Source: Candidatus Altarchaeales archaeon A3 (GTDB taxonomy: Archaea; Altiarchaeota; Altiarchaeia; Altiarchaeales; Altiarchaeaceae). Taken from it: DNA of 6,086 bases. Under the pieces are notes generated by a model, which saw only the letters and a program-made list of their open reading frames with translations, was not told the DNA's origin and did not search any database. How positions within the stretch are numbered: the stretch's first letter is position 1; each line of letters starts with the position of its first letter. The stretch is from assembly GCA_002083985.1 (NCBI GenBank), contig MTER01000193.1, positions 1 to 6,086 of the forward strand. Reading direction: 5' to 3'. Shown here piece after piece: positions 1 to 4,925 of the stretch. The position numbers and the translations under genes were made by a program.

Positions 1-162
1 TTTAAGATTTCTTTTAAGCGGAATTTTTAAAATATTGCTTTTAATTTTTTTCGATTTATAGGGGGTGAGCACCAACAGTCACTTGTTAATTACACCATCA
101 AATTTTTAGTTGTATATATTGTAGTGTATTTGTATGTATATCTTATTATCCCGAAGCCGATT
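1..162. other. Intergenic, no gene seen
   Basis: I see no supportable coding region on either strand. A GTG at 65 preceded by a G-run opens only 14 codons before a TAG. The stretch is AT-rich apart from a small GGTG-AG-CACC palindrome around 64-73. A gene truncated at the left edge cannot be excluded, but nothing in the first 60 bases reads as one. Confidence 0.5.
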
Positions 163-252
163 GCGTATAACGGAATCGGGCTATACGAAGTCGGCGATAG
201 CTGATTTGGGCGTAGCGTAGCGTAGCGAAGCCGTATAGCCCGTGTTATACGC
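163..252 (+). repeat. attC-like structured inverted repeat 1 (integron-type site)
   Basis: The outer arms GCGTATAAC (163-171) and GTTATACGC (244-252) are perfect reverse complements. Inside them CGGGCTATACG (177-187) and CGTATAGCCCG (232-242) are a second perfect pair. The left arms are separated by 5 nt and the right arms by 1 nt. This is the R''-L''...L'-R' layout of integron attC sites, with AAC and GTT in the expected core positions. The 44-nt interior includes CGTAG three times in tandem (211-225). The length of 90 bp is within the attC range. Against it: canonical sites have 5-7 nt in both spacers, and the seven-base cores deviate from RYYYAAC/GTTRRRY at one position each. It could instead be another hairpin-forming repeat. 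No integrase gene is in view. Confidence 0.5.
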
Positions 253-276
253 TGTTGACAAAGGGACACATCAATA

Positions 277-361
277 AATAGACATGTTGCAAAATAACCT
301 TTTTACCTTTAAATTTTATTAGTTTTCACTCTTAAAATTTTTAATTTGCAATAACTCTAAT
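277..361. mobile_element. Small inverted-repeat (MITE-like) element, IS-end type
   Basis: The 21 bases at 277-297 match the reverse complement of 341-361 at 16 of 21 positions, both carrying a TTGCAA core near the end. The left end is also 19/21 identical, in opposite orientation, to 2681-2701. This suggests a family of ends scattered in the window. The 85-bp length leaves no room for a transposase. It lies between the two attC-like sites. I see no clean target duplication, so the exact limits are uncertain. Confidence 0.45.
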
Positions 362-374
362 AATAAAAGGCGGA

Positions 375-481
375 GCGATTTCATCTAACGTCCCGAGCGT
401 ATCTGAAGTTCCGAGCCGATAGGCGAGGAATTTGGGCGAAGGTGCGAAGCACCGTAGCTAGGCTCTGTTATATGAAGTCGC
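375..481 (+). repeat. attC-like structured inverted repeat 2
   Basis: The outer arms GCGATTTCATCTAAC (375-389) and GTTATATGAAGTCGC (467-481) are complementary at 13 of 15 positions. The inner arms GAGCGTATCT (395-404) and AGCTAGGCTC (456-465) pair at 8 of 10. As in the repeat at 163-252, the left spacer is 5 nt and the right spacer 1 nt, so both belong to the same structural class although their arms differ in sequence. Shared folding with divergent sequence is what attC sites show. The interior holds a perfect GGTGC-GAA-GCACC hairpin (441-453). The right arm ends 8 bp from the stop of the minus-strand cyclase-like gene, the usual distance between a cassette gene and its site, although the gene reads towards the site from the right. 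Confidence 0.5.
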
Positions 482-489
482 AGTATTGG

Positions 490-1239
490 TCATTGCATTC
501 TCTGGCAATGCTCTATAAATTTTCTTGTGTTAGAAATCCTTTTTTTTAATTTCTCAGTTTCCTTTTTGGTTTCTTTTGGATTGTCTTTGAGAGGGTTAAG
601 ACATTTAAGGCCTATATTAAGACAATCATCTAGACTCTTTAAGACATTAAATGACCCAATGATAACGTCTTGATCAATCCAGTTCAAACAGAATGGTTTA
701 TTGGATGAACCTTTGAGGGGCACCAAAGATCGAACGATTAAATGAGAAAACTCTTTTTGCGCTCGTATAAAATTGGCAGTGTTTTCTATACTACTATGCA
801 AACTTACACCCAGCCACTCTTGATCCTTTTCAAGTTGATATGCGTCAATTAAGGCCTTCCCAACATAAGCATTGTTTTCTGGGTCGGCGTAAAATTCACC
901 ATGGGATAACGCCCCTCTTATCATACGTGTCGGACCGCATATAACCACATTTATAAAGTTAGCACAAACTTTTAACATAGTGCGGAACGCTTCATAAGAA
1001 TCATCTAGAGAGTAATAAACAATAGAATCTGAGAAATTGATGTAAGATATGATCGATGGTTTCAAATCGACAGACATATCTGGATTTACGACGCTTTTGG
1101 GCATGCTTGATCGTATCATTAAATCCAGAAAGCCTCTAGTGTAAATAAATACTTCCTTAGAACCCTCGGTTTCTACCAAATTGCTAAAACCTAGGATATC
1201 GAAAAATGCCACATACCTATTTCCTTCGGTTACAATCAT
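490..1239 (-). CDS. Class III nucleotidyl cyclase-like protein
   Basis: This is a 249-residue soluble protein with no signal peptide or membrane segment. The N-terminus has YVAFFDILGF (residues 9-18), matching the first metal-binding strand of class III adenylate/guanylate cyclases with Asp14. FSDSIVYYS (69-77) matches the second, with Asp71. RGALSHGEF (108-116) and a VGKALIDAYQLE helix (126-137) follow in the order of that fold. The transition-state Asn and Arg expected in that helix are not evident, so it may be a degenerate cyclase or a nucleotide-binding relative. The C-terminus (215-245) is Lys/Glu-rich and probably helical. I start it at 1239, with GGTGGT at good spacing and the conserved domain beginning at once. 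An ATG at 1293 would add 18 residues encoded by upstream repeat motifs. It stands alone beside an attC-like site, so it may be a captured cassette gene. Similar stand-alone proteins occur in many prokaryotes without known function. Confidence 0.65.
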   Translation of the reverse strand: MIVTEGNRYVAFFDILGFSNLVETEGSKEVFIYTRGFLDLMIRSSMPKSVVNPDMSVDLKPSIISYINFSDSIVYYSLDDSYEAFRTMLKVCANFINVVICGPTRMIRGALSHGEFYADPENNAYVGKALIDAYQLEKDQEWLGVSLHSSIENTANFIRAQKEFSHLIVRSLVPLKGSSNKPFCLNWIDQDVIIGSFNVLKSLDDCLNIGLKCLNPLKDNPKETKKETEKLKKRISNTRKFIEHCQRMQ

Positions 1240-1243
1240 TTCT

Positions 1244-1249
1244 ACCACC
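1244..1249 (-). promoter_or_regulatory. Ribosome binding site deciding the cyclase-like start
   Basis: GGTGGT on the minus strand ends 4 nt before the ATG at 1239 and resembles the GGAGGTGAT complement of 16S rRNA 3' ends. The upstream ATG at 1293 has only a GAGGG placed 2 nt away, which is too close, and it lies inside a repeated motif. This favours the shorter protein. Confidence 0.5.
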
Positions 1250-1258
1250 AAATGCGAT

Positions 1259-1371
1259 TTCGTATAACGAGTTATATACGAACTTGTTCGCATATCCCTC
1301 TGATTTTGGCGTTATATGCGAAGTTCGTATATCATTCCATTTTAACAGCATATCTTTGTTCGCATATCTTT
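1259..1371. promoter_or_regulatory. Cluster of GTTCGYATAT motifs upstream of the cyclase-like gene
   Basis: The 10-bp motif GTTCGYATAT occurs at 1286-1295, 1323-1332 and 1358-1367. Its reverse complement, ATATRCGAAC, occurs at 1274-1283 and with one change at 1314-1323. Adjacent copies form near-palindromes. GCATATCTTT is directly repeated at 1348-1357 and 1362-1371. TTCGTATA and TATACGAA (1259-1266, 1275-1282) form an 8-8-8 arrangement. The cluster spans the likely promoter and leader of the minus-strand gene. It could be an operator array, or the remains of a recombination site matching the attC-like repeats on the other side of the gene. The left arm GCGATTTCGTATAAC (1254-1268) is 13/15 identical to the left arm of the repeat at 375. 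Confidence 0.45.
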
Positions 1372-1447
1372 CTTTTGAATAAACATCTTAAATTTATCAC
1401 TAATTAATTTATCATTGTTATTAATGAGGATTTAAAGTAAATAAATA

Positions 1448-1591
1448 GTAACTATTTAAAGGGTACAAAAATTACTAAAAACTGCAGGTTTTTAATCTTT
1501 AAAAATCTATTGGATTTTTAAATTACCTGTGAAAATTTCAAAAAATACTCAAAAAATTTACCCTTAATTTTTTGGGTGGCTGAATAGTTAC
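1448..1591. mobile_element. MITE-like element A, copy 1 (144 bp)
   Basis: The element begins GTAACTATT and ends AATAGTTAC, a perfect 9-bp terminal inverted repeat that continues imperfectly for about 26 bp. It is flanked by AAATA on both sides (1443-1447 and 1592-1596), a probable 5-bp target duplication. The interior can fold: TTTAAAAATC pairs with GATTTTTAAA around a TATTG loop, and CAGGT with ACCTG outside it. There is no coding capacity. A nearly identical second copy lies at 1680-1936, so it is a mobile non-autonomous unit or a duplicated one. Confidence 0.7.
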
Positions 1592-1599
1592 AAATACAT

Positions 1600-1668
1600 G
1601 ACTTACGCAATTCACCTTGTAAAAGGAGACTTAAAAAGATAAGAATTCGTATCTGTTTTGCGTAAGTC
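1600..1668. mobile_element. Short inverted-repeat element with GACTTACGCAA ends (69 bp)
   Basis: GACTTACGCAA (1600-1610) and TTGCGTAAGTC (1658-1668) are perfect 11-bp inverted repeats. Ends of this type are seen on some insertion sequences, so it is probably a non-autonomous derivative. It lies between the two copies of element A. I find no clear target duplication, so a simple regulatory or transcript hairpin is an alternative. Confidence 0.5.
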
Positions 1669-1679
1669 CTAAAATAAAT

Positions 1680-1936
1680 GTAACTATTTAGTGTCCACCC
1701 ATAAAGTAAAAAATTTTGAAAATTTTTTTGAGTTCACACGCAAATTGTCATATTTTATCTGACAAATTGACAAAAAATATGAGTTTATGGATGGACACTA
1801 TTTAGATGGTACAAAAATTACTAAAAACTGCAGGTTTTTAATCTTTAAAAATCTATTGGATTTTTAAATTACCTGTGAAAATTTCAAAAAATTTAAAAAA
1901 ATTTACCCTTAATTTTTTGGGTGGCTGAATAGTTAC
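1680..1936. mobile_element. MITE-like element A, copy 2, interrupted by element B
   Basis: It starts GTAACTATTTA (1680-1690) and ends AATAGTTAC (1928-1936). After the first 11 bases the sequence is broken by a 106-bp insertion and a repeated 8-bp target. From 1805 it resumes as a near-identical match to copy 1, with a few substitutions and a 1-nt length difference in an A/T-rich run. Removing the insertion and one target copy gives 143 bp. I see no clear target duplication outside this copy. Confidence 0.7.
1691..1796. mobile_element. MITE-like element B nested in element A (106 bp)
   Basis: The ends GTGTCCACCCATAAA (1691-1705) and TTTATGGATGGACAC (1782/1784-1796 region) are inverted repeats with one mismatch. 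The direct repeat ACTATTTA lies immediately outside on both sides (1683-1690 and 1797-1804), an 8-bp target duplication inside the left end of element A copy 2. The target bases also extend the terminal inverted repeat by two, so the exact boundary is ambiguous by a base or two. A TTGTCA/TGACAA hairpin lies inside. No coding capacity. Confidence 0.7.
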
Positions 1937-1939
1937 AAT

Positions 1940-2017
1940 ATTTTACTGATTACTTAAATTGTGTAAAGTTACGGTTTAATTGATAAAATTGTTGAGAGTG
2001 GATAAGTTTAAATGTAA
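1940..2017. other. Intergenic, nothing recognised
   Basis: This is AT-rich sequence between element A copy 2 and the palindrome array, with no open reading frame or repeat that I can support. Confidence 0.4.
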
Positions 2018-2270
2018 ATGGCGCAAAAATGATTTTCGTTAAAATACCAACAATTAAACGCAAAAAATAATTTCGCTAAAATATAAATATTTAACGCAAT
2101 AAATATTTTCGTTAAAAATCAATAATCAGCGAAACAAAAACTTTCGTTAAAACAATAAATTTAGCGAATAAATTATTTTCGTTTAATTAAACATTTTTAT
2201 TTTACTTAACGCAAAAAATAATTGCTTTAAAATAGCAGAAAATTGGCGAAATAAAAACATTCGTTTAGTA
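2018..2270. repeat. Array of seven degenerate palindromes, about 36-bp period
   Basis: Each unit has a left half like AACGCAA or AGCGAAA, about 8-10 A/T bases, then TTTCGTTAAA or a variant, so each is roughly symmetric (TTAACG...CGTTAA in the third). The CG of the left half falls at 2022, 2059, 2095, 2130, 2165, 2210 and 2247, giving intervals of 37, 36, 35, 35, 45 and 37 bp. Units differ by several bases. This is not CRISPR, because the gaps between palindromes are only about 10-14 bp and the units are not conserved. Regularly phased dyads could bind a dimeric protein, as in an iteron-type origin or partition site; this role is inference only. Confidence 0.6.
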
Positions 2271-2281
2271 AAAATAAAGTG

Positions 2282-2443
2282 CTTATATATTATGACAATA
2301 TATAAGAAGCAGAAAAGGGCTGAAAAATCAAAAAAATTTTTGTTTGGGTATGGTCACGCCATTCAATATTCCAACTCCATACCATTATAATATATTCAAA
2401 TAAATTTTAATTTTTAAATTCATCTATTGTCACAATATATAAG
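2282..2443. mobile_element. MITE-like element C (162 bp) with 22-bp terminal inverted repeats
   Basis: The left 22 bases (2282-2303) match the reverse complement of the right 22 (2422-2443) at 20 positions; the outer ten, CTTATATATT, are perfect. Directly outside, AAAAATAAAGTG (2270-2281) and AAAAATAAAATG (2444-2455) agree at 11 of 12 positions, a plausible long target duplication, although the bases are low in complexity. The left end also forms a perfect 10-bp hairpin with a 5-nt loop (2282-2306). GGTATGG (2347-2353) and CCATACC (2377-2383) pair inside. No transposase is encoded. Confidence 0.6.
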
Positions 2444-2455
2444 AAAAATAAAATG

Positions 2456-2680
2456 GAAAACGGATGGAAAAATATCATAAATTTTATTAAATTTATTGAG
2501 ACCATTTAAAACTCTGTTGGTAAAAAAGCCATTCGGCAAATATATTGTTAAAAATATGTTGATTATTATTGATTATTTAATATTTAGTTTTTTGTTATGC
2601 TTTTCTGATAAGTAAATCTCATACTTTATAAAAAGATGAAAAATATAATTTAAACAAGTAATAAAGTTAAGACGGTGTTC
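2456..2680. other. Gene-poor AT-rich spacer
   Basis: No credible gene is seen. An ATG at 2453 opens only 18 codons before TAA at 2507. No further repeats or RNA genes were recognised. Confidence 0.45.
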
Positions 2681-2701
2681 TTAATTTGCAACAGGTCTAT
2701 T
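2681..2701. repeat. Solitary IS/MITE-like end
   Basis: These 21 bases contain TTTGCAACAGGTCTATT. They match the reverse complement of 277-297 at 19 of 21 positions, and 341-361 directly at 17 of 21. No partner end is visible nearby, so this is either a remnant or the right end of a composite unit spanning about 277-2701. Confidence 0.45.
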
Positions 2702-2782
2702 ATGAACAAGAAATTTAATATATAACACATAAAATTAAATTTGACATATTCTTTTATATTCACAATTGTAAATAAATTTATA

Positions 2783-2845
2783 TTTGCCAAGTTTATTATT
2801 GCGTTTTATATAATTTAATAATAATTTAATATTTAATCTGGCAAA
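2783..2845 (+). promoter_or_regulatory. Candidate nadX promoter with flanking inverted repeat
   Basis: A TATA-box-like TTTATATA lies at 2805-2812, flanked by TTTGCCA (2783-2789) and TGGCAAA (2839-2845), a perfect 7-bp inverted repeat with 49 bp between. The arrangement could be an operator controlling the downstream gene, but the region is so AT-rich that the TATA match carries little weight. Confidence 0.3.
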
Positions 2846-2889
2846 GTCAAGTTAAATTTTGAATAAAAAATAAATTCATAAACTTAAAA

Positions 2890-3672
2890 ATGTTAAATTT
2901 AGGCATTATCGGATGCGGAAATATCGGAAGAACTATCATAAGAGCAATTTATGAAGGAAAGATTGACTGCAAAATTATCGGTGTTTTTGATGCAAATAAA
3001 GACGGATATAATGCACTTTCAGACGAAATAAAAAAACAGATAAAATTTTTTGATAATTTTGACAAATTTATTGAAGCGAACACAAATTTAATATTGGAGG
3101 CGGCATCACAGCAGGCAGTAAAAGAATATGCTGTTGGGGTTTTAAAGCACGATAAAAATTTAATGCTCATGAGCGTCGGGGCATTGAACGACAAAAATTT
3201 ATTTGAAGAAATAAAGCGAACAGCAAAAGAAAAAAATTTAAAAATTTACATTCCGTCGGGAGCGGTTGTCGGCATTGACGGAGTTAAGGCGGCGATGTTC
3301 GGATGTATTGAAAGCGTCACACTTACAACTAGAAAAAATCCTAAAAGTTTGGGGATTGCATCAGATGAGGAAAAAATTTTGTTTGACGGGAATGCGGATG
3401 AAGCAGTTGTTAAATTTCCAAAAAATATCAATGTAGCGGCAACTTTAAGCCTGGCCGGAATCGGATTTGAAAAAACAAAGGTTAAGATTATTGCAGATCC
3501 TAATATAAGCGAAAACATCCACGAGATTCGCATTAAGGGAAATTTCGGGGAAATTTTAACAGTTGCGAGAAATTTACCTTCTCCGGATAATCCGAAAACA
3601 TCTTATCTGGCATCACTGGCGGCAATGGCGTGCCTTAAACGAATAACATCTGAAATTGAGATGGGGACATAA
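2890..3672 (+). CDS. nadX: L-aspartate dehydrogenase
   Basis: This 260-residue cytosolic enzyme is predicted to oxidise L-aspartate to iminoaspartate with NAD(P)+. Quinolinate synthase NadA then uses the product for NAD synthesis, so it replaces flavin-dependent NadB. The N-terminus is a Rossmann fold with GCGNIG at residues 8-13 and the end-of-strand Asp34. EAAS (70-73), PSGAVVGIDG (122-131) and FPKNINVAATLSLAG (176-190) follow. DPNISENIHEI (203-213) carries the likely catalytic His211, and a conserved NLPSPDNPKTSYLA segment (228-241) closes the domain. The length is normal for the family and all main motifs are intact. The start is the ATG directly before the first beta strand; no Shine-Dalgarno is evident, so the message may be leaderless or weakly initiated. 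No nadA or nadC is in the window. Confidence 0.9.
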   Translation: MLNLGIIGCGNIGRTIIRAIYEGKIDCKIIGVFDANKDGYNALSDEIKKQIKFFDNFDKFIEANTNLILEAASQQAVKEYAVGVLKHDKNLMLMSVGALNDKNLFEEIKRTAKEKNLKIYIPSGAVVGIDGVKAAMFGCIESVTLTTRKNPKSLGIASDEEKILFDGNADEAVVKFPKNINVAATLSLAGIGFEKTKVKIIADPNISENIHEIRIKGNFGEILTVARNLPSPDNPKTSYLASLAAMACLKRITSEIEMGT

Positions 3673-3799
3673 AAGAGAAACAGAATTTAATTAGTTGTAA
3701 TGTAGATTGTAATTTGTTATAACTTTAAAAATTTCTTTTGTTTGTCATCAAAATTATTTACATAATTTAGAAATTTTCATTTTAAAAAAGATAGAGATA
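3673..3799. other. Intergenic spacer between nadX and the toxin-antitoxin operon
   Basis: It contains a T-rich tract (about 3731-3745) that could end nadX transcription in archaeal fashion, then AT-rich sequence suitable for a promoter of the next gene. TTTACATAA near 3758 is a weak TATA-like candidate about 40 nt before the ATG. The evidence is compositional only. Confidence 0.3.
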
Positions 3800-4372
3800 A
3801 TGAATAATTTGTTTAATGATTTGGAAGATGAAGAAAGAATTGTGATTTATGCATTTGGGGCGTTATACAATACTTCAATAAGGAGTAAAATAAAAATTCA
3901 GAAATTACTTTTCCTGATTTCAAATGTATTCAAGGAGTACAAGGACATCCTTGAATTTGAGCCGCACTTATTTGGCCCCTATAGTGAAACCTTAGATTAT
4001 ATTGTCCAAGACCTTCAAAAATTGGGGGTGATTGAAATTGAAGGTAGCAAATATAAATTAACTGAAAAAGGATTTGAGCTATACCAGCACCTAAAACCCA
4101 AGAAGGAATTAATAGAAGTTATCGCCGACTTCAAAGAATTTCTAAATGATTTACCCGATGATGACATATTAGCATTTGTTTATGTTTCATACCCTGAATA
4201 TATCGGAGAATCAGCTAAATGGGATGAGCTAAAAAAAGACCGTGTTGAAATTGCTATCTCTTTGTTAAAAAAGGAAAAGGTTAGTTTTGGAAAAGCTGTG
4301 GAAATTTCGGGATTATCTTCTTTTGACTTTGAAGAATTGCTAAAAAAGAATAATATTAAGTGGAAAAAATGA
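3800..4372 (+). CDS. Antitoxin-like protein: winged-helix-like N-terminus plus UPF0175-like C-terminus
   Basis: This 190-residue protein is probably the antitoxin of the PIN protein that follows. Residues 1-100 are helical with a winged-helix-like pattern: KIKIQKLLFL (31-39 region), FEPHLFGPYSETL (53-65), and a LGVIEIEGSKYKLTEKG wing (75-91). The FGPYS motif recalls Panacea/SocA-like (DUF4065) and related antitoxin domains. Residues 147-187 read like UPF0175, a short helix-turn-helix module (AISLLKKEKVSFGKAVEISG, then a second recognition-like helix). UPF0175 proteins are known partners of DUF3368/PIN toxins. Its stop overlaps the toxin ATG as ATGA, implying coupled translation. Combining both parts in one protein is less usual than a short UPF0175 antitoxin. 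It probably binds its own promoter as well as the toxin; this is inference. Confidence 0.65.
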   Translation: MNNLFNDLEDEERIVIYAFGALYNTSIRSKIKIQKLLFLISNVFKEYKDILEFEPHLFGPYSETLDYIVQDLQKLGVIEIEGSKYKLTEKGFELYQHLKPKKELIEVIADFKEFLNDLPDDDILAFVYVSYPEYIGESAKWDELKKDRVEIAISLLKKEKVSFGKAVEISGLSSFDFEELLKKNNIKWKK

Positions 4373-4924
4373 CTACCAAAATTTTTGATAATACTGTAAT
4401 CAGTTCAAGCATAAAAGAAATTGAATGTATAAACCTAATCGAGAAATGTTTAGAACGATATTCAATAGCTACTTCTATTGAAGTATATGACAAAAGAAGG
4501 ATTTGCTGAACAATTCGAAGAATGTTATAAAAAAATAAGTGTTTTTGATTTGAATAATAATGAGTTGTTTGCTATCTTAATAAAATACTTATCTGATAGA
4601 TATCCTTACTTGCATAAAGGTGAACTATCCTCTTTTTTAGTTGCTCTTATTGAGTATGAAATGAATAATAAAGAATACTATTTCGTAACAGATGACAATA
4701 AAATGAAAAAGGTCGTCTCAACGATATTTGATGATGACTTATTCACATCTAAAATAAATCACAAACCTTTAAAATTTAATATGACGGGAACGGTTGGATT
4801 ACTAAAAAGGCTCTACCAACGAAATATTCTAACAAAAAAGGATGTTGAAAAAGTAATAGGGGATTTAGAAAATAGTACCTTTTATATAACTTCTAAACTA
4901 ATCAAATATTTAAAAGATTGCTAA
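4369..4924 (+). pseudogene. PIN-domain (DUF3368-like) toxin broken by a one-base frameshift
   Basis: The ATG at 4369 overlaps the antitoxin stop and encodes a PIN N-terminus, KIFDNTVISS (residues 4-13) with catalytic Asp7, but the frame stops at 4509 after 46 codons. The next frame continues the same protein from about 4496 to 4924. Dropping one A from the AAAA run at 4492-4495 joins them as a 184-residue protein. It has HKGELSSF (Glu85), FVTDDNKMKK (Asp108/109), and TGTVGLLKR (139-147), which is characteristic of DUF3368-type PIN proteins. An intact protein would be a Mg-dependent ribonuclease toxin. Everything else is preserved, so the break is recent, a sequencing error in the A-run, or a +1 recoding site (AAA AGA AGG). 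A TTG at 4478 in the second frame lacks the first catalytic Asp and is unlikely to be a real start. Confidence 0.75.
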
Positions 4925-4925
4925 T

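Noticed and set aside
65..109. 14-codon GTG frame after a G-run
   Set aside because: Too short and without recognisable content; the G-run is probably incidental.
1259..1282. True loxP-type site
   Set aside because: Only the inner 8 bases of each arm match loxP; the outer bases differ, especially on the left, and the same motif recurs nearby outside this arrangement.
1240..1293. Upstream ATG at 1293 as the cyclase-like start
   Set aside because: The extra 18 residues are encoded by copies of the repeated 10-bp motif, and the ribosome binding site is better placed for the ATG at 1239.
2018..2270. CRISPR array
   Set aside because: The repeated units are degenerate, the segments between palindromes are only about 10-14 bp, and no cas gene is near.
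2453..2509. Small 18-codon open frame
   Set aside because: No ribosome binding site, low-complexity residues, and it begins within the flanking duplication of element C.
2949..3533. Open frames on the minus strand within nadX
   Set aside because: They are antisense to an intact gene with all family motifs and read as low-complexity hydrophobic sequence.
4478..4924. Independent 148-residue gene starting at TTG 4478
   Set aside because: It lacks the first catalytic aspartate, has no ribosome binding site, and is the direct continuation of the PIN protein begun at 4369.
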